This document shows positions 24,425 through 37,300 of a stretch of 64,000 nucleotides of DNA, piece by piece. The notes below the pieces were generated by a model that was given only the letters and a program-made list of their open reading frames with translations, made no database searches and was not told where the DNA came from. Made by a program: the position numbers and the translations under genes. The stretch covers positions 42,360-106,359 of the forward strand of contig VCJN01000547.1 of NCBI GenBank assembly GCA_006384855.1. The letters run 5' to 3'. Origin of the DNA: Tetraselmis striata (taxonomy: Eukaryota > Chlorophyta > Chlorodendrophyceae > Chlorodendrales > Chlorodendraceae). Position 1 is the stretch's first letter. Each line of letters begins with the position of its first letter.

Positions 24425-26065
24425 ATGATCGACACCGGCGGCATTGAGCGCGCAACTCTAGCGGCGCAACATGAGCCCCCTGCTCCCCCGAAACCTGTCA
24501 AGCACCAATCGTCTATCATCCGATTCTCGTCATCGGTCATGTTCATTTTATCGGTCGCCATGGCTGTCCTGACGTATGTACTCAAGCATGGCTGGATGTC
24601 CGCCAGCCGGCTGGGGCTGCTGTCGCTGCTGCCTGTGTTCGCACTTCGCCGCCGGCCTCACCCTTCTCGTACTCACCCAGTGGATGAGTGGAGCAAGCGG
24701 CCCTAGGCGGAGACCAGGGCTGCTGGCCATCTGCCATCTGACGCCCCTGGCTACCCTGCCGTCCACATTCACAGCCGTTGACGGTTAGGTAATACCGGGC
24801 GTCCTTCTCGTCGGCGGCACGTTCCCGGTGACAGCAGCCGCAACGGCGCGGCACCCGCGCACCGCACTGCTATATTTTACGCTGTTCTTCGCTGCGGCGG
24901 TGCGCGCTGTGGCCTTCTACGTGCACGCTGGCTACAGGTAGTAAGCTGAACCGGATGCCTGCCAGTATGATCGCCTACTACGATCGGGTTAGACTGCGTT
25001 TACCGTGTACTGCACGCTACTGCTGTCCTACCTCCGGAAAAAAGTGACCGCACAAAGCGAGGCGTTCACTCAAGTGATATGCTCGGTGATGCCAGCGGCG
25101 GTCGCGGAGGAATCCGTAGAGGAGCACCTCAAAACTTCGTGCAACACTTCAACGTCGAGAACCCCGTGCCGAAACGCGCACTTTATCTCTGTGTTCTGCG
25201 CTTTCGTGTGGTTGCCCTGAAACCCTCGGTGTCACCGGAAAGCCAACTCTCACTCGAGGGCGCGAGCGACGTCGAGGCAGCAAGCGGCGGGACAGCTGAG
25301 ATAATATATCGCCCGGCCCTGCTGACCTAGCACGCAGTGACCGCAAGCTCGTCCGCGCCTCCATGCCACGGCTGCGGTCATCTCGGCGGACATGGCTGGC
25401 TTCAGCTCCATGTGCGAGGAGGTTGCAGCCCTCGCGCTTCTAGACTTCATGCAGGAGGTTTTTGCAGATATGGACGCGGCCTCGGACCTCTACGGTGTGA
25501 CGAAGATCAGAACGATCGGGGACTGCGTTTTCGGGATTATTGGACTCGGTTACGGCTCCGCGGCTGACCGAGAGGATTCCTGCCTGCGGGCGGCGCAGTT
25601 CACGATCGATCTCCAAACAAGCTGGGTCATCAACGACCACGCCTAACGCGAAGCCGCTCCAACTCCGCGCTGGGATCGCATCCGAGGCGCTCATCTCTGG
25701 AGTGGTTGGCTAGACGAGCGGCCTCAGTTGGAGGTATACGGCCCGGCTCGATCTGTCCTGCTCGATCGTTTGGCTGCACGCATGTCACCTAGGCCGTCTA
25801 CCACGACATGGTGGACTCGCTGCAGGACCACGACCTACAAAGCATCCCTATCCGCGATGGAGACAGGCCGCAGGTGGACATGAAGGGGGCCGGCCCTCGG
25901 GAAACGATGGGCATAATCGTGGCGGACAATTCCGAGCTGATTGTGCAGTTGGACAGGCTGCAGGAGGAAGAGGTGCTGCCGGCGACCACGCGCATGAAGC
26001 AATCCGACATTCCGGCGCAGGTCGGGTTCTCGACGGGGGGCGACCCGTGGGCGACTTGCAATTGA
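24425..26065 (+). pseudogene. Membrane class III adenylyl/guanylyl cyclase, frameshifted
   Basis: The N-terminal part encodes hydrophobic segments (MFILSVAMAVLTYVLKHG; AAGLTLLVLTQWM; LLYFTLFFAAVRAVAFYVHA). The catalytic domain starts near 25375: VISADMAGFSSMCEE carries the first metal-binding Asp, and YGVTKIRTIGDCVFGIIG the second. It continues with LRAGIASEALISGVVG and LEVYGPARSVLLDRLAARM and ends with a VDMKGAG block typical of the cyclase C-terminus. The frame shifts at about 25600, again at the TAG after GVVG (about 25708), near 25790, and once in the membrane part. Some breaks could be short introns (TACAG|GTAGTAAG at about 24938) or sequence errors. As given it cannot make a full cyclase. 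Confidence 0.65.
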
Positions 26066-26353
26066 AGAATAATTAGCTTTCCATTGCTCTACGCACCCGT
26101 CCTACTCGCAGGATCGACCTTTCCTCGTAGCTGTACGGCGGCTGATAATGAGAAAAAAACGGAAGCAAACTCGCTCTACGCTCTGCGGAATCATTGGGAC
26201 ATGACGCCGTCCTCATTGTATTAGAGCACGACAGTCCACATACATAAATTCATAATATAATTGTATGAAGAATTCGGATAACAGACTCGGACGAAAGCCG
26301 GCGCGACAGCAGGTCGTGATGCGCATGACAGCTCGAGTTCCCAGGCGCCGTCA

Positions 26354-26733
26354 TCACAGGTCCCGCATCGATACCAGGGAGCACTTGTACATGCTCAGCT
26401 GGAGCTCCGGCCGCATGCGCCGCAGGAGCTCCACCCCCGCGTCCGTGATGCCGACCAGCCGGTACAGCTCCAGGCTGGCAAGGTGCTTGCAGAAGTTGGC
26501 GACCAGTCCAAGCCCGACGTCGGTCACCTTGGAGCACCTTTGCCAGAGGGATGGGCCGGGCGGGAAGGAGAGGGGGGGGGGGGGTGCTCAGCCTATGCAT
26601 GCCATGCCGCCTCATCGGAGTCGTATGATCTCCAGGATACTTGGTGTGGCGCCTCTTACAAGTGACACAGGCGCTTTGCAGGCGTACTTACAGAGGGTTA
26701 TTCATTTACAGGTTCGCGCATGCTGCCTGCCTG

Positions 26734-26800
<67 letters not shown>

Positions 26801-27873
26801 TGCCAGGGGAGCGGGGGGGGGGGGGGGGGGGGGGGAGCGCACCAGCCGAGCTGCAAGGCTGACAGGCTTGGCGCCCCGCACAGGTACCGAATGCCTTCAT
26901 CTGTGATTGGCCCAATTGATCTGCCGGGCAATGCAGATGCAGGAGGGACACGGTTATTTCAGATTTCCTACGTACAGTAGGATGTACATACAGTAGGATA
27001 TATATACATACATATATATTTATAAATTCAAATTACAGTATTTAGAGCATTCTTCTGCTCTATGTCCATATCTACCCACACCGGAAATACAGCTCTATTA
27101 TATCACACAAAACATATACAGACTAGCAACGGGGCGAGGTTTAAGGGATAAGGTTCGAGCCCTAAAAGTAAAATCCTAAAACCCGTATGGGTTCTCGGTC
27201 ATACAGGAATTCTTCGATGACTGTACGAGGTACATACGTACATCTTATGGCGCCGTAATAACTGTGCGTATATCGATGCCAGTGTGGTGAAATGTCTGTA
27301 TCAGCAAGAAAGAGTGTGAGAACAACATTGTATACGTGGAATGTGAGCACCCCATGTTCCTGTGAAAACGGCGTGAAATCAAACCTAAACAGTAGGAGGG
27401 TCGATGGTATTCATCCGAGCCGTGGCGCCACATGAAGGTGCTGGTTCCTGGGCAGCCGTCAGTTCCCTCTCGCAATCCCCAGCATGTGGGTAGTCGGTCA
27501 CTAATGGTGTCCGTATGCCTACCTGCACTAGCCCGACAGAGCCGCCAGAGGTGCTACAGGTTCCCCAGGGCGCTGGCGGCGCGGCGCGAGGCGCTCGTAT
27601 AATCTGCTTAAAGCCAACCCCATTTGAACCAGTCGAAGCCTTCAGCGGGCGGCATGTCTGATTGTCCGCGGCAGAATCGGACTGTCATGTCACATGCCTG
27701 CAGGGGGGGGGGGGGGGTGTTACCTGATGTCAAGGGTCTTGAGATGCGCCGACCGGGCGATGGCCGCAAGACCTGCATCGCTGATGCCTGCACATGCGTC
27801 AAACAACATCGCCACCATGGGTCCGTTTCTCATCACAACCACAACTCAGGCATCATTATGCAGGCGCGCGCGC

Positions 27874-27913
<40 letters not shown>

Positions 27914-30900
27914 ATGTGCATTATTTCTCGCTCGGTTTCGAACTCACCCTGCCTCGTATAAACTTGGGAGCGCACTCCCGCACGGAGGGGCGAGAAAGGC
28001 AGCACTGGCATGTGGTTTATCCGCCGGCAAACTGAAGGGCGCCAAGATATGCCCAATATATAGTACATTCGGTAATCAACAAAGCCCTCCATACATGCAC
28101 ATACACCGGAAACACACTCCGGTTTCGCGCAGAATAATAACACTTATTGGGAACCCCCCCCCCCCCCCCCCCCTCCTTGGGGTGCAACGGAGGGCCAGAC
28201 ATTTGGTGAAGAATGAAAAACATCCAATGAGTCGATTCGTGGAAGAATACGCAGTGGGCTCTTCACAGTACTGTCAATGCGGTGCAGCGAATGCTTGCCT
28301 CATGTTGGGGTGGTATGGCATGTTGGTCAGACTATGATACGTAGGTACAGTACTCTGTCATGCGGCATCTAACTTTGCGACAACCATAGCTCACTGCCCT
28401 TTGTGCACAAGCGACACAGCTACTGCGGAGGCACCGACGCCGGTGGGGCAGGTGGACCAAGGCGACTCGTGCCCTCAACTTCACACGGGGGTCGTGCTGA
28501 AACCCGCAGCGCCGGCACCTACGTCGGCAGTGCGCCACGTGCAGCGTCTCCAGCCCCGGGTTGTTGCGCACCACAGCCGCCACCGTCTTGTCGCCGATGT
28601 TTGGGCACTGCCGCAGGCTCAGGTACGTCAGCGACCGCAGAGCTGAGCACAGCGCCTCGCCCCCGGAGTCCGACACCCGCGGCAGCGACTCCAGCTTGAG
28701 GCTCCGCAGGGACGACAGCCCTGCCGTGACAGTGCGCACGCGCGCATTGTCACCCCACGTTCTGCGGTGTCGTGCGTGCGGCTCCGCGGGGCAGGTGGGG
28801 CGGGCGGCTGCCTGACAGAGAGGTCACGCCGGTGTCGGTCACGCCGGCGCAGCCGGACAGTGCGAGCGACCGCAGCGTGGTGCGGAGGGACACGTGCCGG
28901 CACAGGGCGCCATCCGAGATCTGCAGCGTGGGACAACGGAGGCGCACGCGGCTCTCAGTGTCCGCCCACGTCGGCGGCTCAGTTGGCGTCAAACCAGTCA
29001 CGCATTCACTATTCACCGTGATGGTGAGCGGCCAATGCGCCAACAGCAGCATTGCTCCGGAATTAGACAAAACCGTTCCGCTGCTTGGGGCGGTTCAGCA
29101 AATGCACAAAATCAAAGAGTATTATATTGTAGGCCGCCCTCCGGCGTCCAGTCTCCCTAGGAAAGTGATAATAATGACAATAACACTTTCATGTTTTATC
29201 TTGTGCTAGTAGGGTATGCACCGTTTCCCCTTCAGGCATTGCTCGAGTACAATGCCAGGTGCCCGGTCAGACAGCTGGAGATCAGTAATCATTACATCGC
29301 AGCGTTGCTGATGCAGCGTTGGTATTAACGGTTATAATGTGCATAATGATGCAGAGACTGTTGCCGGTTGAAGATTTGGGAGTTCTGCACGACGAGCACA
29401 CGGGCGTGGCTGCACATCAATGCGAGCAGTACGGATCCCTGCCTACTACGGACGCGCCTCTGCATTCATTCAGATGCGCGGGGGTGAGGGGGCTTGCCTT
29501 GATTACCGCAACCAGGTTGAGGTGCTGGATGGCCGTCCAGCCGTCCAGCGCCGCCAGGCCCGCGGGGGTGAGGTCCACGGAGTGCGACATGTCGGCCTGG
29601 CGGAGCTTGGCCAGGGCGTGCAGCGGCAGCAGGCCCTCGTCCACGATCCACCGGCAGAGGTTGGTGTCCAGTTTGGTGAGGCTGGTGGCTTGAGCCAGCT
29701 GCGCAAGCAACAAGGTGGGTTGCAGAAACCCCGAGACCGTGGCATCGCCCCTGATCCAGACAAGTGCGTGAACACCTGTGATAGTCACACTCCGGGTTCG
29801 CGCATTCCTGCTGTTTTCGCCCCCCCCCCCCCCCCCCCCCTTCCCCCGCACAAAGAGGGAGTACTAAGGACTAGCAGAAGCGTACTATAATATTTCAGAA
29901 ATGCGCCACTTCACGAGTACTTCCGGAATTTCCAACACGTTGCGCCGCGAAGCAACGGACTATTTTCGGACCCGCGAACCCAAAGTTAAATGGCACAGTG
30001 TACGTCTACCAAGACAGGCCTGCTGTGGTGACATGTGGTCGTGCGGTACACGCGTCGCCTCAGGGACACTGCTGATGCGCCACTTCACAAGTACTTGCGG
30101 AATTCCCAACGCGATGCGCCGCAAAGCAACGGACTGTTTTCGGACCCGCGAACCCAAAGTTAAATGGCACAGTGTACGTCTACCAAGACAGGCCTGCTGT
30201 GGTGACATGTGGTCGTGCGGTACACGCGTCGCCTCAGGGACACTGATGCGAGGAGCAAATGTGCGTGCAAGGGGCGGGGAGGTGGGCGCCTGCCTTGCCG
30301 AACGTTGCTGGGCTCCAGCCAAACCTGCCCGCCATGCACAGGGAGGTCAGCGCCGGGAGCTGCCCGATCGCGTGCAATGCGGCGTCGGGGAGGTGCAACC
30401 CGCCGCTGATGTCCAGCTCGGTCAGCGAGGCAGAAAGCGCGCCCGGCGGCGCCAGCATCGTCTGCAGTGCCTGCACACATGACACGCGCAGCGCAGCGCC
30501 GGCAGTCAGCGGGCGCGGCCAAACTGCATCCGTGCGGATCTCGGAACGCAGCTTAGCTATGCATTCCGACCGCGGAGAGGTGGGATGGGACAGGCTGAGT
30601 CGCGCTGGGAGTAAGTAGGGTGTAGGGGGATGGGTTGGGGTGAGAAGGTATGTCCAGATGGACGTAGACGGGACAGGATGGGATGATGTCCAAGAGGTCA
30701 ATTGAACGGGGATGGCATGGCATGGGATGGAAGTATGATGCAGTGATGGGGAATTAAGATATGGGCATGACTGGGCAAGACGAAAGATTTATTAAGATGG
30801 AGTATTGATGTAGGTGCAATATGATGGGAGGGACTGTGATGCATGCATGCATGGCAGGGGAGGGATGAGATGGGATGGGATGGGATGGGATGGGATGGAA

Positions 30901-33343
30901 TGTGATGCATGCATGACTCGAGGCGGGATGGGATGGGAGGGGGCGAGGTGGAACGAGATTGGGATGGGATGAGACGGGATAGGAGTAAGATGGCATGTAC
31001 TGAGATGGGGTGGGATTCTCTGGGATGGGTGAGATCAACCGGATTGTGAACGCACCGGTGCGGCGGTGGCGCGGCTGTCAGCAGCCCGCAGGGTGAGCAG
31101 CCCCAGTGACGACAGGTGCTCCAAGCCCTCCCCCTGGAGGCCGTCCGAGCCTGCGTGGGCCCGTGCGGGGCAGTGCGGTCAGGCAAAAGCGCTGCCGGGA
31201 CGGACACACTGGAACGCTACGTCAGTCCATGCGCATGAAACTTTCATGGTCAGTGTCGGGTATTTTCATGGCAGTGTTTTAGACGGTGATCCAACAGTGT
31301 TGGAAATTCCGTCACTAGCCTCCAATTAGTCTTGCAGAATGCTCAGGCAGTTTGCTTGATGACTATAACGGAGCGTCGCCTACCCAGGGCTTTCCGTAAC
31401 TGGATTGCTGCCTAAACGGCCGTCGTCGTAGAGACGCTGCAAGGGTTTCACTGGTGCCAATCCTGTCCCAGGGGCGGAAAAAAAAATGACACTCCCAATA
31501 TACACCGGGCTGCGGCTGCACTCGGATACCAAACAATGGCTATGACAGCAGGCAGCACGAATTATCAATAATTAAACGCAACGGACGGAAGCATCAGCAC
31601 AGCGTCCAATGGTAGCGAGCGTAGAGCCGCCACGTGGGTGCACAGAGGCCATTCACCTCATCCCTTTTAGTTCCATCTTATCCCATCCCCTCATGATCAA
31701 TCCCCCCCTCTGGCGACATCCCACGTAGTCCCATATGATATCTCAAGTCGACAACATACGATCCCATGTCATCTCATCTCACCCTACCCCACGCAACCGA
31801 TCCTATCACACCCTTCCGTTGGATGCCAAAAGGGCGGAAAGGAAGGGTGGGGGGCGGTTGGGCAGGGGGGGGGAGGGCTCCTGGAGGTGCGGCGCGCTTG
31901 CCTGAGATGTCCAGCTCGCGCAGGCGCAGCAGCGGGCGGAGGTGCAACAGCGCCGCGTCCTCCATGCCCCCCACGCGCGAGATGTCGAGCGCGGTCAAGC
32001 CGGGCAGGCCCAGGCCCAGCAGCGCCACGCCCCACGCGGGCAGCTCCTGGACGCCCCGGAGGCACAGCCGGCGCAGGGTGCCTCCGTGGCAGGCGATGGC
32101 CCGCAGCCACGGGAACCTCACCGCCTGCCCGGCCGGCAGCAGCAGCGCCTGCAGCTGAGGCTGCGCATGCAGCAGGGAGGACAGCTCTCCGTGCACCCTG
32201 CTGTGCTGCCCCCCTTGCAGGTCTGAGCAGCATCATGTGCAAGGTCAGCTATTGGTACCCGGGTACATGGCTTAAGATAGAGGTTTGGGGGGGGGGGGGG
32301 GGGGGGGGGGGGGGTACGAGTGCCCAGGACAATGGCTAGACAGGGAGCCATTGGGTCAGGACTTGGTGGGGCTAGTTAGGGCTCTCAGGGCGCTGAGGGA
32401 GGGGACATGCCGGGGGTCGATGACCGAGGGCCTCACCCCTGAGGTCCAGGAGCTGCAGCGCAGGGTACGCGCTGCCCAGGCGGCGCAAGTCCGGCCAGTC
32501 CTGGGAGTCGCCGCTGGCTGGGCGCAGCGTGCCCACGTGTGAGGCGTGCCCCCGGTGCCAGGCGGAGCATGCCAGGCGCACAGCGGCCACCGGCTCGTCC
32601 ACCACAGCGAGCTGCGCCAGCACCTGGGAGGAACGCGCGCCCGCCTGGGATCAGCGACGCGCCCAGCTGGCTCATGCGGTCATTACTCGAGAGGTGACTG
32701 GCTATTGCCTGGGACTATTCATGTGAAGGGCTGGGGAGCATGCCCGGCTGGCAGTGTGGCTAGGCGACAGCGTCCAGAAGTGGATGGTGGGCACCGGAGG
32801 ACACAAGCAGATGGACGGGTGAGACAGTGGGCGGATGGCAGTGAGACACAAAATAACAGCATGCGGCTGATGGCAGATGGCAGATGACAACAGCGTGGAG
32901 GAGCAGATGACATCGAGGACGCAGATGTCAGATGTGGATGACATGGAAAGGCACGAGAGACAAGAAATCATTAAATCAGTAGAGAATAAACATAAAGGTA
33001 CAGATGACCGATGATGTGGACAGGCGGGTCATGCATAAACAATAGTTAGGCACATGGCCGAGGACAGATGCTCACAACGGCGCCCAAAGGGCGTGGGTGG
33101 GAGGGGGGGGGGGGGGGGAGGGGGAAGGCAAGTGGCGGATATTGATGAGCGGATGGTAGACGTCGGAACTAGATGGCTGATTGCAACACCGCGGAGGATC
33201 AGCGGGGAGGGTGGCGGTCGGCGGCGTTGGGTAGCCGCGGCATGCGGCAGGGCTGCGGGGGAGAGGGAGGGCCCCACCCTTTGCAGAATGCACCACGGCA
33301 TATCCGCCCAAGCGGAATCTGCGACGTTGGTTTGGACTTCCAT
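26354..33343 (-). CDS. F-box / leucine-rich repeat protein (FBXL, AMN1-like), 560 aa, 11 exons
   Basis: Exons in coding order: 33278-33343, 32437-32623, 31902-32213, 31056-31150, 30325-30470, 29507-29750, 28812-28920, 28523-28720, 27724-27787, 26843-26920, 26354-26537. The total is 1,683 nt, exactly 561 codons including the stop, and every junction is in phase. The F-box spans about residues 9-46: WADMPWCILQR, then VLAQLAVVDEPVAAVRLACS across intron 1. About 15 LRRs of the Cys-containing/AMN1 type follow (SLALSGCAGVTDTGV, LTYLSLRQCPNIGDKTV, HVAHCRRISDAGL, LQLGWCSKVTDVGL). Members of this family are substrate adaptors of SCF ubiquitin ligases; the substrate here is unknown. Two introns (31151-31901, 28721-28811) are GC-AG. 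The ATG at 33343 gives a minimal F-box; an upstream in-frame start is possible. Confidence 0.88.
26737..26835. repeat. (GT)n microsatellite followed by G23 in the last FBXL intron
   Basis: About 31 GT units (26737-26798) followed by G at 26813-26835, immediately downstream (sense strand) of the exon-10 donor. Confidence 0.9.
27863..27912. repeat. (GC)n(GT)n microsatellite
   Basis: A GC-dinucleotide run passes into about 18 GT units within FBXL intron 8. Confidence 0.85.
29901..30245. repeat. Tandem duplication, ~172-bp unit, in FBXL intron 5
   Basis: ATGCGCCACTTCACGAGTAC at 29901 recurs as ATGCGCCACTTCACAAGTAC at 30075. Both units end with CGCGTCGCCTCAGGGACACT. Only a few mismatches, so it is a recent duplication. 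Confidence 0.85.
30700..31035. repeat. GATGG-type minisatellite in FBXL intron 4
   Basis: Degenerate repeats of GATGGGATGG, most regular at 30863-30900, with short ATGCATGC insertions. Confidence 0.7.
31270..31480 (-). repeat. Interspersed repeat family B, copy 3 (in FBXL intron 3)
   Basis: An inverted copy: AGTCTTGCAGAATGCT, GAGCGTCGCCTACCCAGGGC, GTAGAGACGCTGCAAGGGTT. It lies inside a GC-AG intron without disturbing the flanking exons. Confidence 0.6.
32287..32314. repeat. G28 homopolymer
   Basis: A run of 28 G in FBXL intron 2 (C on the sense strand). Confidence 0.9.
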
Positions 33344-34370
33344 CGCCCAGGACTCCGCGCCGGCTGTCGGGCCGAAGGCCGGTTTTTCCACCAACCCCCG
33401 GACAGGACTGGCACCAAGGCCCCAGTGAAACCCTTGCAGCGCCTCTACGACGGCCTTTCAACGACGGATCATTTAGGCAGCAATCCAGTCACGGACAGCC
33501 CTGAGTAGGCGACGCCCCGGGGGCCGTGCTGTAGGCGGAGGGCCTCCGAGCGAGGCGAATGACTTCGCCGCAGGAGTAAAAGTGTCCGCGTCAGGTGTCC
33601 GGTACCAGTGTCCGCGTCCGTTGGACGAGTTCCCAGGATGCGCTGTCCAGGCGGTCGGAAACTGGAATGCACTACCAAGTGCCAGGTCGCGGCCAGCGCC
33701 ACCCTTCCGTAAACCCCGGGTTGCGTCGCCACCAGCCTGTGGATAGCATTTCGGCCTGATGGCCCTGAACTGCCAACTACGAGTCTACGACTGTGTTGTG
33801 ACAACGAGTATAGCGACAAGGTGGATAGATGCAGCGGGCAATAGCCGGGAGATGAGGGCTGATGTGCTCGTCATCGGGCGCGCCGTTGTCCGCCGCCCGG
33901 CGAGCGTGCTGCAGCGTTCGTCTGCTCCTCCAGGAGACAGTGATAGTCGGTCTATATTCGTAATGTGAACAAGAATTTTATGTGATTAATCTATGGACTC
34001 CATAGATGCTGCACTTGTACTACTAAAACTTGTATCAAAGCAATGCTGGGCGGATACAATATGTACTAACTAATTCTTACATGTAACGCTTTCTGTTGAC
34101 GATTTTACACCGGCGGTCGCGACAAGCAGCAGTACTGGTAGCATCAGCGCACGCGCGCCTGATAGTGGTGGCGATAGGCCGATAGCGAGTAAGCGACTGA
34201 TACCTGTAGTGACTACGGGTAGTCATATCAGGCACCGGCATGATATGCTCGCGGTCGTTATTGTTGGCGTGGCCGGTCGGACGGAACGACAGATCGACCG
34301 CGCTTGCCCACATCCGGCTTGGTGGCGAACGGCGCCTCCACTGCCGGTGAAAGCTGTAGCGCATGCCACG
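33344..34370. promoter_or_regulatory. Divergent intergenic region between FBXL and subtilase starts
   Basis: 1,027 bp separate the two start codons, so both promoters and 5' leaders should lie here. A family-B repeat occupies 33385-33520, next to the FBXL start. I cannot identify a core promoter motif with confidence. Confidence 0.35.
33385..33520 (+). repeat. Interspersed repeat family B, copy 4
   Basis: Contains GGACAGGACTGGCACCA, CAGCGCCTCTACGACGGCC and GTAGGCGACGCCCC. Truncated at the 3' end relative to the 23-kb copy. Confidence 0.55.
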
Positions 34371-37300
34371 ATGGTGCATCGTGACTCTATCTGCATTTTA
34401 CTGGTCCTAGCCGCCTGCGCAGCTACCTGCAGCGCGGTGGCCGGCGCTGCTGGCGAGCCCCTTGGCGACCCCTCGTACGGCGAAGCTGCGACACTTGACC
34501 AGGGCCGGGGCGTCTTGACTGTGAATCTTAGAAGTGGACGCCTGACGTTGCACCCGGTACCCAAGTCTGGCGCCGCCAGGTGGGGCCATTCATTGCCACT
34601 GGTAAAATCTCGGGACGAGGGTGTTCCTCGCACTGTGTTTGCTCGGGGGTGCGTCCGTTGCCTTCCGCGTGTGCGACCAACCCCCCCGGGGGGGGGGGGG
34701 GGTAGCTACGAGTACCTTGGCACCTTCAATACCGGCGCGTGACTACAGGACAGGTATATACGCCGGACAGGTGTCCAGCTTGCGAGAGCGCTCATACCGC
34801 GCCAAGGAAGCAAGGGCGGTGGGGGGAAAGGGGACAGGCTACAGGCAAGTGCAGCGCAGCTCCGGTTTACCGGCCGTGTGGCCGCCGATGCGGGGCGGGT
34901 GGTTGACCGACGGGGCGAGGCGAGCCGACGGGGTACCGCCTGGCCGGGACGTCGCTTGCGGCCCACGTACACTACCCGTAAGCGGTGTTCCGGCGTTACG
35001 TCTTGGGGACCTGACGCGATACCGTTCCGAGTGTCCCGCTCACGGGTGCGCCGCGTGTGAGTGATCAGGCGGCGGGAGCTGGAGGTGGAGGCGAGCCCTG
35101 GCGGAGCGAATGGCACGATACAACAGGTGCGCCTGCCCAGTGGCGTTGGGCGCAGGTTTACTTATTTACACATGCAAACATATACATATGCATATAGCGA
35201 CCTATTCGTAGTGCGTTAGCTGCTCCGCTTGATGGCCAAGATGGCCGCTTGATAGCATCCTCTGCTGGACCTCTGCCTGCGCGTAAACACACATGCATAC
35301 ATACCCTGACATGCACATGTGTATGTATTTATCTCTATATTGTGTGCACCCATCCACATACATGTATGGGCGGCACACGATGTCCAAAGCAGCTTGCTGT
35401 AGGCAGTACTGTTATTGGCCAGGAAGCGGGGCAGTTGGCGCGCTGGCACATGGATTGGCAGGGATAGAAAGCGGTGCATCCGCATGGGTAGACGCGAACC
35501 AGCTGCTGGGGAGGCTGATGCTGAGGAGAAGATTGTGCAATGGGGAGTGGTGCGCAACTGGCTCAAGCGCTGAGGCGGAGGTGGCTGGCTGGCGCGCAGT
35601 GGGCGGTGCGGCTGGAGGCGCCGCTGCACCACCGCGCCATCGCCGACATGGAGGATGCGATGGTTCGGAGCGGGGGTATCGTGAGCGCCTACCTCGGCGA
35701 ATGCACGCTCAAAGTGACTGGCCCGGCGCACCTCGGCGTGGCTCTGTCCCGCACGCCGGGCGTCATTGCCATGGTACGCCCCGCCGCCGGCCCAACCCAC
35801 TGCGAACCCGCTGTGTGCCGGTCGAGCCAATTCCGCGCCCCGGAATGGCGGGTATACGCAAAGGCTTTGTATGCTCATGCAAAGTACCGTAACTTCAACT
35901 ACATTCACAGGTCCAATATAAAAGGAGTTGGTTCCGCGACGTGTCAGTGTTTGTGTCTTATTTTGATATAATACCAAATATTTGGAGTGATTTATCTATC
36001 TTCGAGGGGAGGGGAGGAGACAATAACAGCGTGGCAAACCAAGAGGGAGGTCATCGTAGGCGCACCATGGACTGGATGGCTGGTCTCATCCGCGCAACTT
36101 GGCGTCGCTCGCCACAAGCGCGGCGCTAGAGGCGCGCACAAGCCTGAGCCTACCGGGGCTTCTCACTCCCTTGGGCTTTCCGCATGCAGGCGGAGTATGG
36201 GACGGAGCTCAAGGTGGCGGCGCCCTTGCGGGAGGCCATGCAAGGCCGGACCCCCGCGAATGGCGGCAATGCGGGGGTGTCGCCTAGAGCGCATGCGGCA
36301 GTCCGCCTGTCGGTGCACCTCGCCGCGCCGCTGCACATGCCCCGCTTGCCGGGCGCGCAGGTGGGGATCGCAGCGGCGCATCGGTCGATGTCGGCGGCGG
36401 CGGGCGGCGGCGGGTCGTGCTTGGAGGAGTTGCGGCTGGGGGCGGCGGAGTGCGCGAAGCGGGCGTGGCGGCTGCCGCTGCTGATGGCGTCTGTCATGGC
36501 AGTGGAGGTTGCTAACGAGCGGGAGCTTGTGGTCAGTGTCGCTCCGGGCAAAGCCCTCCAGGTCAGGGGAAACTGCCGGCGCGGCACCGCATACATCTGC
36601 ATACAACAGTCAGGCCAATGGCGCACACAGTGTGGCAGAGCTCGGCTCCCTGCCTTTGCTTGCATCCGCGCTGAGAGTCGAGCCTAATCCGCTGTGTTGG
36701 CCAGAGCGTGGTGGAGTGGATCGCGGCGCAGCCTGCCGTGGAGTGGGTTGAGGCGCGGCAGGGGCTCCACCTCCACAACTGGCAGGCGTCCGCCATTGTG
36801 CAGTCCGGGGCGGCGGCGCCCGGCGATGCCGAGTCGCTGTCCCGCGCAGCCATCCAGGAGCTGCTGCCAATGGCGAGAGCCGGGCTGCGAGGGGAGGGCC
36901 AAGTGCTCGGCATGGGCGACAGCGGCATTGGTGCGATTCCATCACTCACCGTGCCGAAGTAAAACGCAGGGCATAATACACCCATCCACAAATCAAACTC
37001 ATGACATCCATCCACAATCGATCCACTCTATGCCGACTATACGCACACAGATAGCAATTCAGTATACAGAAATGAACTTACTCCATACCACAAAAAAACC
37101 TCCAGGAAGGGAGGCCTGCGAGTATGTTCCAGTCCTGGCGCATTGCTGACAAGCGGGTACGTCCACTGCTGACTCCCCGCGTCCCCTTTCACATGCGGCA
37201 GACATGAACAGCTGCTACTTTTTCGACGAGTTGGTTCCCTTTCGTCCCCCAAAGAGCAGCGCGCCCGGAAGCGACGACGGCGAGGCACCCTACTGGGAGG

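Noticed and set aside
26737-26931. Open frames made of alternating Cys/Val or Thr/His
   Set aside because: Translations of the (GT)n microsatellite and G tract inside an FBXL intron.
35293-35892. 199-aa plus-strand frame overlapping subtilase exon 2
   Set aside because: The exon 2 frame (35600-35773) keeps phase 0 on both sides and fits the protease prodomain; the longer frame does not.
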